A DNA stretch of 64,000 nucleotides, from NCBI RefSeq assembly GCF_025725665.1, contig NZ_CP107009.1, forward strand, positions 3,968,001 through 4,032,000. Reading direction: 5' to 3'. This document shows positions 29,694-40,855 of this stretch, one piece after another (the stretch's first letter is position 1; the number at the start of each line of letters is the position of its first letter). The translations under genes were made by a program, and so were the position numbers. The notes beneath the pieces were generated by a model, which did no database searches, was not told the DNA's origin, and saw only the letters and a list, made by a program, of their open reading frames with translations. The stretch is from Halomonas sp. LR3S48. GTDB taxonomy: Bacteria; Pseudomonadota; Gammaproteobacteria; Pseudomonadales; Halomonadaceae.

Positions 29694-29720
29694 AATCCAA
29701 CCGAGACAGTCGGTTGGATT
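29694..29720 (-). terminator. Rho-independent terminator of bfd
   Basis: A perfect 11-bp stem (29694-29704 with 29710-29720, 5-base loop) is followed on the minus strand by a run of five or more T. It separates bfd from bfr. Confidence 0.9.
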
Positions 29721-29775
29721 AATGGCAACAAGAATGAGAGAGATTGGCAACGACAGCCGATGACGGCTCGAAACA

Positions 29776-29982
29776 CTACACGGCGTAGGCGAGATCGTTG
29801 GCCGAGGCCATCAGTTCGGCCTTGACGGCCTCGCGGGTGATGGACTTGCCGACACAGGCGCACTTGCCGCACTGCGTGCCGCAGCCGGTTTCCTGCTGAA
29901 TCTCACGCCAGCTACGGGCACCGCCTTCGACGCTTTCGCGGATCTTGCGGTCGGATACGCCCTTGCAAAGACATACGTACAT
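29776..29982 (-). CDS. bfd: bacterioferritin-associated ferredoxin
   Basis: A 68-residue [2Fe-2S] protein that reduces the iron core of bacterioferritin to release Fe2+. Cys4 and Cys6 (MYVCLCKGVSD) and two further cysteines in the TGCGTQCGKCACVG segment supply the CxC...CxxC cluster ligands. The start at 29982 is preferred because GAGG lies nine bases upstream; an ATG two codons earlier is too close to it. A Fur-like site lies upstream, consistent with induction under iron limitation. Confidence 0.95.
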   Translation of the reverse strand: MYVCLCKGVSDRKIRESVEGGARSWREIQQETGCGTQCGKCACVGKSITREAVKAELMASANDLAYAV

Positions 29983-30016
29983 CGACATCCACCTCGCTGT
30001 GCTTACGAGGAGTAAT

Positions 30017-30035
30017 GTAAATGATTCGCATAGCA
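30017..30035 (-). promoter_or_regulatory. possible Fur box upstream of bfd
   Basis: The minus-strand 19-mer TGCTATGCGAATCATTTAC contains the core AATCATT and matches about 11 of 19 positions of the Fur consensus. It lies 35 bp upstream of the bfd ATG. The match is at the weak end, so this is tentative. Confidence 0.4.
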
Positions 30036-30084
30036 TATCGCAAGAGAGAATCGCCTGTTTTTTGACCAAGGTCATCCCGAGCGG

Positions 30085-30564
30085 CTAGTGCCGGCCCGGC
30101 TTGGGTATGACCACGACCCGTGTGCCTGACGCGATATCGGGCCAGCTGCGGCGCTCCGTATCGAACAGCACCCAAAGATAACCCAGCCCGAAGGCGGCCA
30201 GCGAGAGCCAGGCCACGAGGTAACGCACCAGGCTCTGGCTCAAGGTGATCGAGTGGCCACTGCGGGTCTGTACGCGCAGACGCCAGGCTTGCATGCCCAG
30301 GGTCATGCCGCCACGCATCCAGGAGAAGGCAAAGAATACGAACGCTCCGATCAGCAGCGCCAACTGGAGGGTCAGGCGCTGCGGGGCCCCCTGTCCCACC
30401 AGCTCGGCATCCAGCCCAAGGACCAGGCGCACGAAGACCACATGCAGCACGGTGATCAAGATCCAGATCGCCAGGACCAGCAAGGCATCGTAAAGCATCG
30501 CACCCAGGCGCCGCCCCAGACCGGCGGGCCATACATCGTCGAGCTGATCGAATCGTCGTTGCAT
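30085..30564 (-). CDS. RDD-family membrane protein
   Basis: A 159-residue protein with the RDD domain: PAGLGRRLGAMLYDALLVL in the first helix, a second helix at about 65-85, MTLGMQAWRLRV in the middle and a C-terminal segment with RRSWPDIASGTRVV. Three hydrophobic helices are visible. RDD proteins are poorly characterised; some act in transport or ion exchange. Three consecutive ATGs are possible starts; 30564 has AAGGG at the best spacing. It lies 37 bp after the lptG stop on the same strand. Confidence 0.85.
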   Translation of the reverse strand: MQRRFDQLDDVWPAGLGRRLGAMLYDALLVLAIWILITVLHVVFVRLVLGLDAELVGQGAPQRLTLQLALLIGAFVFFAFSWMRGGMTLGMQAWRLRVQTRSGHSITLSQSLVRYLVAWLSLAAFGLGYLWVLFDTERRSWPDIASGTRVVVIPKPGRH

Positions 30565-30601
30565 CATCATCCCTTGTTCCAGGCCCATGCCGGCGACGTC
30601 G

Positions 30602-31666
30602 CTAACCCGAGCGGCGCAGCAAATAGAATCCCAGGGCAGCGCACAGCAGCGTAGGTACCAACACCGCCCACACCGGCGAGAAACCGAATACGGTGGAGGC
30701 CGGTGCCAGCAGGTCCTGCAGGTACTTGAACGACAGCCCGACGATCACGCCGTAGAAAACCCGCGTTCCGGCAGCCACGGTGCGCAACGGGCCGAACACG
30801 AACGACGCCGCCACCAGCACCAGCGAGGCCATGGTCAGTGGCAGCAGCATCTTTTGCCAGAAATAGAGCAGCGGTTGGGTGGCCTGCTGCCCCTGGGACA
30901 GCAAATAACGCGAGTAGGCCCACAGTTCACTGGGCGCCTGACTAGTGATATCCCGCAGCAGGCGATTGAGCTGATCGGGGGTGAGGGTCGTCTCCCATAA
31001 CAGCTGCTCGTGCGCCTCGGCCTCGGTTCGGTCCTCCCCGAAGCGGGTGATTTTCACTTCCTCGAGCATCCAGTGGTCGCCTGCCCAGGATGCACGCGCC
31101 GCCTGCACGGCTTCGCGCAGCCTCCTTTCATCGAAGACATAGCGGGTCAGGTCGAGAACCGTATCGTCGGCACGGATGGCGCCGAATCGATAAACGCTGT
31201 CGCCCTCGCGCTGCCAGCCACCGCTCTGGGTCAGCAAGGCGCCTTCGCCCTGCATCTGCTCCAGCCGCCAGGCGCTGGCGTACTGCTCGGTACGCGGGCT
31301 GACGAATTCGGCAATCAGCAGCAGGATGGCCACCACCAGGATGATCGGCTTCATCACGCCCCACAGAATGCGCGCCAACGAACGTCCCGCGGCGCGCATC
31401 ACCGTCAGCTCGTTGCTCGAGGCCATGCTGCCAAGCCCGATCAGTGCGCCGATCAGCACGCCTACCGGCGCATATTGGTAGAAGCGCCAGGGCAGACGCA
31501 TCAACAGGTAGAGCAGGACCTGAAACGCTCCGTAGCCGCCTTCCACATCGTTCAGGTCGTTGATGTAAGTGATTACCAGATCGAGGCCGAGCAGCACTAC
31601 CTGAACGACGAGGATCGCTCCCAGCACGTTACGGGCGATATAGCGGTCGAGACGGTCCGTCAGCAT
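30602..31666 (-). CDS. lptG: LPS export ABC transporter permease LptG
   Basis: Inner-membrane subunit of LptB2FG, which extracts lipopolysaccharide and pushes it to the LptA bridge. The 354-residue protein has N-terminal helices (LDRYIARNVLGAILVVQVVLLG, then about 60-120), a periplasmic beta-jellyroll domain (about 125-260) and three C-terminal helices. Its ATG overlaps the lptF TGA (TGATG at 31664-31668), indicating coupled translation. Confidence 0.95.
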   Translation of the reverse strand: MLTDRLDRYIARNVLGAILVVQVVLLGLDLVITYINDLNDVEGGYGAFQVLLYLLMRLPWRFYQYAPVGVLIGALIGLGSMASSNELTVMRAAGRSLARILWGVMKPIILVVAILLLIAEFVSPRTEQYASAWRLEQMQGEGALLTQSGGWQREGDSVYRFGAIRADDTVLDLTRYVFDERRLREAVQAARASWAGDHWMLEEVKITRFGEDRTEAEAHEQLLWETTLTPDQLNRLLRDITSQAPSELWAYSRYLLSQGQQATQPLLYFWQKMLLPLTMASLVLVAASFVFGPLRTVAAGTRVFYGVIVGLSFKYLQDLLAPASTVFGFSPVWAVLVPTLLCAALGFYLLRRSG

Positions 31667-32745
31667 CAACGCATCCCCCTGCGCTGGTTGTGCATCAGCA
31701 GCCCCAGGCCAAGCGCGAGGAAGACCAGATGAATGGGCCACATGCCGATCGACGCCGACAGCGTTCCGCGTCCGATGGCATCCTGTGCCGCCAACAGCAG
31801 ACTCAAGTAGCAGATGTGCAGGAAGATCGCCGGCAGCAGCTTGGCAAAACGCCCCTGCCGCGGATTGACCCGCGAGAGTGGCATCGCCATCAGGGTCAGG
31901 ATGAAAACCATCAGCGGCAGCGAAAGCCGCCACTGTAGCTGGGCGCGGGCACGCCCGGAGTCGTCGCCGAACAGCTCCGCAGTGGTGGCATATTCCGCCG
32001 ACTCCAGCTCACGCTGCTCACCGACGAGCGAAAGACGCACGGCATAGGTATCGAACTCCAACCGCTCGGCTTCGAAGCGTCCGGGATCGACGCTGTAGCG
32101 CTCGCCGTCGGCCAGCACCAGGAAACGGCTGCCGGTATCGCTGTCCACGGTCTGGTAGCCGCTGCCGGCACGGGTCACGGCGGTTTCGGGCGTGCCGTCG
32201 CGGCGGCGCTGGCGTTCGCTGATGAAGACCTCCTGCATGCGGCTACCGTCGTCGCTGAAGGACTCGGTATAGGCAGTGCGACCGCCGCCGAAGTCCTGGA
32301 AGCGTCCCGGTGCCAGGGCGGTGAAGTCGATCTGGCTGCGCTGCTCCTCGAGCATCACGGCGTTGTGCAGCGCCCCCGCCGGGGTCAGCCACAAACTGCA
32401 CAGTCCCACGACTACCGCCAGCAAGGTCGCCGGCACCAGGCTGACCTGAAACAGCCGAGCGGGGCTGGTACCGCAAGCCACCAGCACGGTGATCTCGCTG
32501 TTGAGATAAAGCTGACCGTAGGCCAGCAGAATACCGAGAAAGAAGGCCAGCGGCAGAATCAGCTCGAGAAAGCCGGGCAGGTGATAGAGCATCAAACTGC
32601 CGAGGATGGTGGCAGGAATGTCGCCCTCTGCAGCAGAGGTAAAGTAGCGGATGAAACGACTGCCCATGATGACCAGCAGCAGCACGCCGGCAACGGCGGC
32701 CATGGTCAGCAGGATCTCGCGGGTCAGGTATCGAAAAATGATCAT
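31666..32745 (-). CDS. lptF: LPS export ABC transporter permease LptF
   Basis: Partner of LptG in LPS export. The 359-residue protein opens with MIIFRYLTREILLTMAAV, the standard LptF N-terminus. It then has membrane helices to about 120, a periplasmic jellyroll domain at about 125-260, and C-terminal helices including SLPLMVFILTLMAMPLSRVNPRQGR. The start at 32745 is chosen over 32760 for family agreement. It diverges from pepA across 117 bp, the usual gammaproteobacterial arrangement. Confidence 0.95.
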   Translation of the reverse strand: MIIFRYLTREILLTMAAVAGVLLLVIMGSRFIRYFTSAAEGDIPATILGSLMLYHLPGFLELILPLAFFLGILLAYGQLYLNSEITVLVACGTSPARLFQVSLVPATLLAVVVGLCSLWLTPAGALHNAVMLEEQRSQIDFTALAPGRFQDFGGGRTAYTESFSDDGSRMQEVFISERQRRRDGTPETAVTRAGSGYQTVDSDTGSRFLVLADGERYSVDPGRFEAERLEFDTYAVRLSLVGEQRELESAEYATTAELFGDDSGRARAQLQWRLSLPLMVFILTLMAMPLSRVNPRQGRFAKLLPAIFLHICYLSLLLAAQDAIGRGTLSASIGMWPIHLVFLALGLGLLMHNQRRGMR

Positions 32746-32862
32746 GCAGCGGTCTTCCATGCAATGGCGCCATGCCTTGAGTACACTTGGGTGATTCGGC
32801 AGTGGCCTGGAGCCGTGCCGGCATTATCCAGAATCCCCCATCGCTTGTCTTGTGGAGTCACC

Positions 32863-34383
32863 ATGGAATTCCCAGTTCAGACGGCCAATCCCGCCAAGGC
32901 CGAATCGGCCTGCCTCGTGGTCCCGGTTTTCAAGGACGGCGACCTGCTGCCCGCCGCCGCCAAGCTCGACGACGCCAGCGAGCGGCTGATCGGCCAGCTG
33001 ATCGAGCGCGGCGACTTCGACGCCAAGCTGGGTAATGTGCAACTGGTCCCCTTCGCCCCCGGCCTCTCCGCCGACCGCCTGATGCTGGTGGGCCTGGGCA
33101 CGCGCGAGAAGTGCCAGGAGCGCGCCTTCATCAAGGCCCTGGATGCCGCCTTCACCGCCGTCGCCGGGCTGCCGGCCGAGGACGTCGCCGTGGCCTTCAC
33201 CGACGTGCCTGTACCCGAGCGCAGCGTTACCTGGAAGGCGCGCATGACGGCGGAGGCCGCACAGCGTGCCGTCTACCGTTTCGACGAGTTCAAGTCGGAG
33301 AAGGCCCCGCGTCCGCGGCTGGAGAAAGTCACCCTGCTGCTCAGCGACAACGATACCGCCGGCGAGGCCCGCGAGGGTGCTCGCATCGGTGACGCCATTG
33401 GCCAAGGAGTGGCCTACACCCGCACCCTGGGCAACCTGCCGGGCAACGTCTGCACGCCGAGCTATCTGGCCGAACAGGCCGAGCAGCTCGGCCGCGAGTC
33501 GGGCGGCGCGCTTGCCGTCGAGATCCTCGACGAGGCGGCGCTGGAAGAGCTCGGCGCCCACAGCCTGCTCTCGGTGGGCCGTGGCAGCGAGCAGCCCTCG
33601 CGGCTGATCGTCATGAAGTACCAAGGGGCAGAAAATGCCGACGAGTCGCCCCACGTACTGGTGGGCAAGGGCATCACCTTCGATACCGGCGGCATCTCGC
33701 TCAAGCCCGGCGAAGCCATGGATGAGATGAAGTTCGACATGTGCGGAGCGGCCAGCGTGTTCGGCACCGCCAAGGCGGTGCTCGGCATCCGGCCCAAGCT
33801 CAACCTGGTGTTCATCGTCGCCGCCGCAGAGAATATGCCTGACGGCCGCGCCACCAAGCCCGGCGACATCATCAAGACGCTGAAAGGTCTCACCGTCGAA
33901 GTACTCAACACCGACGCCGAGGGTCGCCTGGTGCTGTGCGATGCGCTGACCTACGCCGAGCGCTTCGAGCCCGCCAGCGTGGTCGACATCGCCACCCTGA
34001 CCGGTGCGGCGATCATCGCCCTGGGCCACCACGCCACCGGCCTGCTCTCCAACGACGACGACCTGGCGCTGGACCTGCTCGATGCCGGCGAAGCTGCCTG
34101 GGACCGCGCCTGGCACCTGCCGCTGTGGGACGAGTACAAGGAGCAGCTCGACTCCAACTTCGCCGACATGGCCAATATCGGCGGGCGCCCGGCCGGCACC
34201 ATCACCGCCGCCTGCTTCCTCTCGCGCTTCGCCGACAAGTTCCCCTGGGCACACCTGGATATCGCCGGCACCGCCTGGACCTCGGGCAAGCAGAAGGGCG
34301 CCAGCGGCCGTCCGGTAGGCCTGCTGACCCAATACCTGCTCGACCGCGAGGAAGAGACGCGTCAGGTCGAGAACGACGCCTGA
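32863..34383 (+). CDS. pepA: leucyl aminopeptidase (M17)
   Basis: Di-zinc cytosolic aminopeptidase; in enterics it also binds DNA at cer/car sites. The 506-residue protein has the catalytic domain from about 180, with VGKGITFDTGGISLKPG (Lys and Asp metal ligands), MKFDMCGAA, and the family signature NTDAEGRLVLCDALTY including the catalytic Arg. GGAG lies seven bases before the ATG. It is upstream of ilvE and the holC-valS pair. Confidence 0.97.
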   Translation: MEFPVQTANPAKAESACLVVPVFKDGDLLPAAAKLDDASERLIGQLIERGDFDAKLGNVQLVPFAPGLSADRLMLVGLGTREKCQERAFIKALDAAFTAVAGLPAEDVAVAFTDVPVPERSVTWKARMTAEAAQRAVYRFDEFKSEKAPRPRLEKVTLLLSDNDTAGEAREGARIGDAIGQGVAYTRTLGNLPGNVCTPSYLAEQAEQLGRESGGALAVEILDEAALEELGAHSLLSVGRGSEQPSRLIVMKYQGAENADESPHVLVGKGITFDTGGISLKPGEAMDEMKFDMCGAASVFGTAKAVLGIRPKLNLVFIVAAAENMPDGRATKPGDIIKTLKGLTVEVLNTDAEGRLVLCDALTYAERFEPASVVDIATLTGAAIIALGHHATGLLSNDDDLALDLLDAGEAAWDRAWHLPLWDEYKEQLDSNFADMANIGGRPAGTITAACFLSRFADKFPWAHLDIAGTAWTSGKQKGASGRPVGLLTQYLLDREEETRQVENDA

Positions 34384-34515
34384 CGTTGCCAAGGTTGCCA
34401 ACGCAGGCGACAACCGTTACATCTGACGCATTGCGCGCTCCGGGTCGCCTGACTCGGAGCGCCGTAGAAGCCCAAGAAAACGCCGGAATCCCGGCATAGC
34501 GGAGACCCATTTGCC

Positions 34516-35613
34516 GTGCCCAACGCAACCTTCGAGACGCTGCCCAACGCCACACCCGTGGCAGCCAACATTCGCGACGACATTCTCGCCAGCCCCGGCT
34601 TCGGCCAGTACTTCAGCGATCATATGGCCCACGTACGCTGGACGGCCGAGTCCGGCTGGCACGGCCACGAGGTACGCCCCTACGGTCCGCTGACCCTCGA
34701 CCCGGCGGCGGCCGTGCTGCACTACGGCCAGGAGATCTTCGAGGGCATCAAGGCCTACCGCCACGCCGACGGCTCGGTGTGGTCGTTCCGCCCGGAGAAG
34801 AACGCCGAGCGCTTCCGCCGCAGCGCGCGCCGGCTGGCGCTGCCCGAGCTCAGCGACGAAGACTTCGTCGGCTCGCTCAAGGCGCTGCTCGCCCAGGACC
34901 ACGCCTGGGTGCCGACACCCAGCAGCGAGGCCGATGAATCGAGCCTCTACCTGCGCCCGTTCATGATCGCCAGCGAGAAGTTCCTTGGCGTGCGTCCCGC
35001 CAAGGAAGTCGACTACTACGTCATCGCCTCTCCTGCCGGTGCCTACTTCAAGGGCGGCATCGCCCCGGTATCGATCTGGCTCTCCTCGCACTACAAGCGC
35101 GCCGCCCCCGGCGGCACCGGCTTTGCCAAGTGCGGCGGCAACTACGCCGCCTCGCTGGCCGCCCAGAAGGAAGCCGAGAAGCACGGCTGCGGCCAGGTCG
35201 CCTTCCTCGACGCTGCCGAGAACAAGTGGGTCGAGGAACTGGGCGGCATGAACCTGTTCTTCGTCCACAAGGACGGCCGCCTGGTCACGCCGCGCCTGAC
35301 CGACACCATCCTCGAGGGCGTGACCCGGGACTCGGTGCTCACCCTCGGCCGCGACGAAGGCTTCACCGCGGAAGAGCGTGCCATCAGCATCGACGAGTGG
35401 CGCGAGGGCGTGGCCTCCGGCGAGATCACCGAAGTCTTCGCCTGCGGTACCGCCGCGGTGATCACGCCGGTGGGTCAGTTGATCAGCGAAGACGACACCA
35501 TCCGCATGCCCGACGAAGGCAACGAAGTGGCCAAGCGCCTGCGCGCCAAGCTGCTCGACCTGCAGTACGGCCGCGCGGAAGATACGCATGGCTGGTTGAC
35601 CAGGCTGGTCTGA
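34516..35613 (+). CDS. ilvE: branched-chain amino acid aminotransferase
   Basis: PLP enzyme of fold type IV that makes Leu, Ile and Val from their keto acids. At 365 residues it belongs to the long BCAT class. Motifs include HYGQEIFEGIKAYRH, RPFMIASEKFLGVRP, FAKCGGNYAASLAAQKEA, EELGGMNLFFV (the E..G.N strand) and FACGTAAVITPVG. The catalytic Lys is in FAKCGGNY. A GTG start with GGAG 11 bases upstream is the only good choice. It sits between pepA and holC, which are adjacent in Pseudomonas. Confidence 0.95.
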   Translation: MPNATFETLPNATPVAANIRDDILASPGFGQYFSDHMAHVRWTAESGWHGHEVRPYGPLTLDPAAAVLHYGQEIFEGIKAYRHADGSVWSFRPEKNAERFRRSARRLALPELSDEDFVGSLKALLAQDHAWVPTPSSEADESSLYLRPFMIASEKFLGVRPAKEVDYYVIASPAGAYFKGGIAPVSIWLSSHYKRAAPGGTGFAKCGGNYAASLAAQKEAEKHGCGQVAFLDAAENKWVEELGGMNLFFVHKDGRLVTPRLTDTILEGVTRDSVLTLGRDEGFTAEERAISIDEWREGVASGEITEVFACGTAAVITPVGQLISEDDTIRMPDEGNEVAKRLRAKLLDLQYGRAEDTHGWLTRLV

Positions 35614-35660
35614 CGCTACCCACTACGCCAGGAGCCGAACGCCTCGCGAGGCGGCCGGGA

Positions 35661-35749
35661 GCAGGCCGAAGAGGAGGTCTTTTGCCAGGGAAGGCAAAAG
35701 TAGCGCCCAGGGATGGGTTCACAGCGCCTCCTCGTAGGTCTGCTTGCGG
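35661..35749 (+). repeat. 89-bp intergenic repeat, copy A
   Basis: About 94% identical (five differences) to 36267-36355 in the same orientation. It contains an inverted repeat CTTTTGCC-N6-GGCAAAAG at 35679-35700 and an outer complementary pair GAGGAGG/CCTCCTC, so the whole unit can fold. It lies between ilvE and holC. Confidence 0.9.
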
Positions 35750-35800
35750 CAGGGCCTCGCCACTGCATCGGCAGAATCGGCCCCTACCGTTAAGGCCGTC

Positions 35801-36241
35801 ATGACGCAAGTAGACTTCTACATACTCCCCGACACCACGCTGGAAGCGCGGCTCGACTTCGCCTGTCGGCTGGCCGAGACCATCGCCGGCAAGGGCTTCC
35901 GGCTGCACCTGCACGCCGAGGACGAGGCCATGGCCACCGACCTCGACGAGCGGCTTTGGACCTTTCGCCCCGAGGCCTACCTGCCCCACGCCCTGCTCGG
36001 CAGCGACATGGCCGAGAGCGTGGCGGTGACCATCGGCTGGGAACAGCCGCCCGAACCGAATCCCGAGGCCCCCATGGCGCTGCTCAACCTCGACCCGGGT
36101 ATCCCCGAGTGGTTCTCGCGCTTCGAGCGGGTCGCCGAGATCATCAACCAGCACCAACAGGTGCTCGTCGCCAAGCGCGAATGCTGGCAGACCTACAAGC
36201 AGCGTGGCTATCCGGTGAAAGCGCATCAGCTACGCGGCTAA
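35801..36241 (+). CDS. holC: DNA polymerase III subunit chi
   Basis: Chi links the clamp loader to single-stranded-DNA-binding protein. The 146-residue protein starts MTQVDFYILPDTTLEARLDFACRL and contains LDERLWTFRPEAYLPHALLG, both HolC signatures. It ends with a helix having conserved Lys/Tyr residues. It lies upstream of valS, as in most gammaproteobacteria. Unusually, each flank holds a copy of an 89-bp repeat. Confidence 0.93.
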   Translation: MTQVDFYILPDTTLEARLDFACRLAETIAGKGFRLHLHAEDEAMATDLDERLWTFRPEAYLPHALLGSDMAESVAVTIGWEQPPEPNPEAPMALLNLDPGIPEWFSRFERVAEIINQHQQVLVAKRECWQTYKQRGYPVKAHQLRG

Positions 36242-36266
36242 TACCACCAAGCCAGGGGCGCCGGCA

Positions 36267-36355
36267 GCAGGCCGAAGAGGAGGTCTTTTGCCATGGATGG
36301 CAAAAGTAGCGCCCAGGGATGGGTTCACAGCGCCTCCTCGCAGGCCTGCTGGCGG
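36267..36355 (+). repeat. 89-bp intergenic repeat, copy B
   Basis: Same orientation as copy A. The central hairpin reads CTTTTGCC-ATGGAT-GGCAAAAG, keeping the stem while the loop differs. It lies between holC and valS. Confidence 0.9.
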
Positions 36356-36375
36356 ATCAGCCCCGAGCAGCAAGG

Positions 36376-36405
36376 CTGACGCCCACTCCCTCATCGCGCT
36401 ATAAT
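36376..36405 (+). promoter_or_regulatory. sigma-70 promoter of valS
   Basis: TATAAT at 36400-36405 with CTGACG at 36376-36381 (four of six bases of TTGACA) and an 18-bp spacer. This predicts a leader of about 80 bases before the valS ATG. Confidence 0.6.
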
Positions 36406-36492
36406 CGAGCCCATTTTTCGACCGCTTCGACGACTTTCCTGCCGCCCGGCACCACGATCCGGCGGCGATCATTTCTGGACCCGGAACGCCCC

Positions 36493-39342
36493 ATGGACAA
36501 GACCTACCAACCCGAGCAGATCGAATCCCGCTGGTACGAGCGCTGGGAGGCCGACGGCCGCTTCGCCCCCTCGGGCAAGGGCGAACCCTATTCGATCATG
36601 ATCCCGCCGCCCAACGTCACCGGCAGCCTGCACATGGGCCACGCGTTCCAGGACACCATCATGGACACGCTGATCCGCTGGAAGCGCATGCAGGGCAACA
36701 ACACCCTGTGGCAGGTCGGCACCGACCACGCCGGCATCGCCACCCAGATGCTGGTGGAACGCAAGGTCGCCGCCGAGGAGGGCAAGAGCCGCCACGACCT
36801 GGGGCGCGGGGCATTCATCGACAAGGTATGGGAGTGGAAGCACGAATCCGGCGGCCACATCACTCGCCAGCTGCGCCGCATGGGCGCCAGCGTCGACTGG
36901 TCGCGCGAGCGCTTCACCATGGACGACGGCTTCTACAAGGCGGTGCAGGAAGTCTTCGTGCGGCTCTACGAAGAAGACCTGATCTATCGCGGCAAGCGCC
37001 TGGTCAACTGGGACCCGACGCTGCACACCGCGATCTCCGATCTCGAAGTGGAAAACCGCGACCAGCAGGGCCAGTTCTGGCATTTCCGCTACCCGCTGGC
37101 CGACGGCGTGACGACCGATGCCGGCCTCGACTACCTGGTCGTCGCCACCACCCGCCCCGAGACCCTGCTCGGCGACACCGGCGTGGCGGTCAACCCCGAG
37201 GACCCGCGCTACGCCTCGCTGGTGGGCAAGTTCGTCGAGCTGCCGCTGGTCGGCCGTCGCATCCCCATCGTCGCCGACGAACACGCCGACATGGAGAAGG
37301 GCTCCGGCTGCGTGAAGATCACCCCGGCCCATGACTTCAACGACTACGAGGTGGGTCGTCGCCACGGCCTGCCGCTGATCAACGTCTTCACCCAGGACGC
37401 GGCGATCCTGCCCCAGGCCGAGGCCTTCGACATCCAGGGCCGTCCGCTGCCCGAGATCGACTTAAGCCTGCCTGAAGCGTACGCCGGGCTCGACCGCTTC
37501 GAGGCGCGCAAGCGGATCGTCGCCGACATGGAGGCCGCCGGGCTGCTCGAGCAGATCGAGACGGTCAACAATACCCTGCCCTATGGCGACCGCTCCGGCG
37601 ACGTCATCGAGCCGCTGCTCACGGACCAGTGGTTCGTCGCCGTGGAGAGCCTGGCCAAGCCCGCCATCGCCGCGGTGGAGAACGGCGACATCCAGTTCGT
37701 GCCCAAGAACTACGAGAACATGTACTTCTCGTGGATGCGCGACCTGCAGGACTGGTGCATCTCGCGCCAGCTGTGGTGGGGCCACCGCATTCCCGCCTGG
37801 TACGACACCGAGGGCAACGTCTACGTCGCCCGCACCGAAGCCGAGGCGCGTGAGAAGCATGGCCTGAGTGACGACATCGTTCTGACCCAAGATGAAGACG
37901 TGCTCGACACCTGGTTCAGCTCGGGGCTGTGGACCTTCGGCACCCTGGGCTGGCCGGAGAAGACCTCGGAGCTGGCGACCTTCCACCCCTCCAGCGTGCT
38001 GGTCACCGGCTTCGACATCATCTTCTTCTGGGTCGCACGCATGATCATGCTGACGCTGAAGTTCATGGACGAAGTGCCGTTCAAGACCGTCTACGTCCAC
38101 GGCCTGGTGCGAGACGGTCAGGGCCAGAAGATGTCCAAGTCGAAGGGCAACGTGCTCGACCCCATCGACCTGATCGACGGCATCCAGCTCGACACGTTGC
38201 TGGAAAAACGTACCGGCAACATGATGCAGCCGCAGAAGGCCAAGGCGATCGCCAAGGCCACCCGCGACGAGTTCCCCGAGGGCATCGAGCCCCACGGTAC
38301 CGATGCGCTGCGCTTCACCTTCCTCTCCCAGGCCACCACCGGGCGCGACATCAAGTTCGACATGGGCCGCCTCGACGGCTATCGCAACTTCTGCAACAAG
38401 CTGTGGAATGCCTCGCGCTACGTGCTGATGAACGCCGAGGGCCAGGACTGCGGTGCGCAAGGTGGCGAGGTCGAATTGTCGCTGGCCGACCGCTGGATCG
38501 TCTCGCGCCTGCAGCAGACCGAGGCCCAGGTGACCAAGGCGATGGAGGAGTTCCGCTTCGACCACGCCTCCCAGGCACTCTACGAGTTCGTCTGGAACGA
38601 GTACTGCGACTGGTACCTGGAACTCTCCAAGCCGGTACTGTGGGACGACGGCGCCAGCGAGGCGGCCAAGCGCGGCACCCGCCGCACCCTGGTGCGCGTG
38701 CTGGAAGCCATCCTGCGCCTGGCCCACCCGATGATGCCGTTCATCTCCGAGGAGATCTGGCAGCGCGTGGCGCCGCTGGCGGGCAAGGCAACGGGCGACG
38801 GCGCTGAGTCGATCATGAACCAGCCGTGGCCCATGGCCGAGCAGGAGAAGATCGACGAGCAGGCGACCCGCGACATCGAATGGCTCAAGGGCGTGATCGT
38901 GGCGGTGCGCAACGTTCGCGCCGAGATGAACATCGCTCCCGGCAAGCCACTCGAGGTGCTGCTGTCCAAGGGTGCTCCGGCGGATCGCGAGCGCCTGGAG
39001 GCCAACCGGCCCTTCCTCGCCAAGCTGGCCAAGCTCGAGAGCGCCACCTGGCTCGACGACCCGAGCGAGGCACCGCTTTCGGCTACTCAGCTGGTCGGCG
39101 ACATGGAGGTGCTGGTGCCCATGGCCGACCTGATCGACAAGGAGGCGGAGCTCGCCCGCCTGGCCAAGGAGATCGACAAGCAGGACAAGCTGATCGGCGG
39201 CATCGAGAAGAAACTCGGCAACGAGAGCTTCGTCGCCAAGGCGCCGGAGGCGGTGGTCGAGAAGGAGCGCGGCAAGCTCAGGGAGTACCAGGCCGCCCGC
39301 GGTGTGCTGGTCGAGCAGCGCGACAAGATCGCCGCGCTCTGA
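36493..39342 (+). CDS. valS: valyl-tRNA synthetase
   Basis: Class I synthetase of 949 residues that charges tRNA-Val. The HIGH motif reads HMGH at residues 47-50 and the KMSKS motif appears in [14 protein letters not shown]. The editing (CP1) domain lies between, with the [17 protein letters not shown] pocket. A C-terminal coiled-coil tRNA-binding arm covers about 880-949 (charged, KELEAxL-like pattern). The ATG at 36493 matches family starts; upstream frame is not conserved. Confidence 0.98.
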   Translation: MDKTYQPEQIESRWYERWEADGRFAPSGKGEPYSIMIPPPNVTGSLHMGHAFQDTIMDTLIRWKRMQGNNTLWQVGTDHAGIATQMLVERKVAAEEGKSRHDLGRGAFIDKVWEWKHESGGHITRQLRRMGASVDWSRERFTMDDGFYKAVQEVFVRLYEEDLIYRGKRLVNWDPTLHTAISDLEVENRDQQGQFWHFRYPLADGVTTDAGLDYLVVATTRPETLLGDTGVAVNPEDPRYASLVGKFVELPLVGRRIPIVADEHADMEKGSGCVKITPAHDFNDYEVGRRHGLPLINVFTQDAAILPQAEAFDIQGRPLPEIDLSLPEAYAGLDRFEARKRIVADMEAAGLLEQIETVNNTLPYGDRSGDVIEPLLTDQWFVAVESLAKPAIAAVENGDIQFVPKNYENMYFSWMRDLQDWCISRQLWWGHRIPAWYDTEGNVYVARTEAEAREKHGLSDDIVLTQDEDVLDTWFSSGLWTFGTLGWPEKTSELATFHPSSVLVTGFDIIFFWVARMIMLTLKFMDEVPFKTVYVHGLVRDGQGQKMSKSKGNVLDPIDLIDGIQLDTLLEKRTGNMMQPQKAKAIAKATRDEFPEGIEPHGTDALRFTFLSQATTGRDIKFDMGRLDGYRNFCNKLWNASRYVLMNAEGQDCGAQGGEVELSLADRWIVSRLQQTEAQVTKAMEEFRFDHASQALYEFVWNEYCDWYLELSKPVLWDDGASEAAKRGTRRTLVRVLEAILRLAHPMMPFISEEIWQRVAPLAGKATGDGAESIMNQPWPMAEQEKIDEQATRDIEWLKGVIVAVRNVRAEMNIAPGKPLEVLLSKGAPADRERLEANRPFLAKLAKLESATWLDDPSEAPLSATQLVGDMEVLVPMADLIDKEAELARLAKEIDKQDKLIGGIEKKLGNESFVAKAPEAVVEKERGKLREYQAARGVLVEQRDKIAAL

Positions 39343-39343
39343 A

Positions 39344-39423
39344 CAGCGGCCCGAAACCGCCGCATCCGGACCAGCGGCCCGAAACCGCCGCATCGGATCA
39401 GCGGCCCGACATCGCCGCCAGGA
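39344..39423 (+). repeat. 27-28-bp tandem repeat downstream of valS
   Basis: Three copies beginning CAGCGGCCCGA start at 39344, 39372 and 39399. The first two agree except for one base and a one-base spacing change; the third is more diverged. They begin one base after the valS stop and end at the ribosome site of the next gene. Confidence 0.85.
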
Positions 39424-39433
39424 GACGACACGA

Positions 39434-40844
<1,411 letters not shown>

Positions 40845-40855
<11 letters not shown>

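Noticed and set aside
35661..36355. holC as cargo of an insertion sequence
   Set aside because: The flanking repeats are direct and only 89 bp, there is no transposase, and holC is in its normal place before valS.
39344..39423. CRISPR-like array after valS
   Set aside because: Units are contiguous with no unique spacers and no cas genes are nearby; it is a simple tandem repeat.
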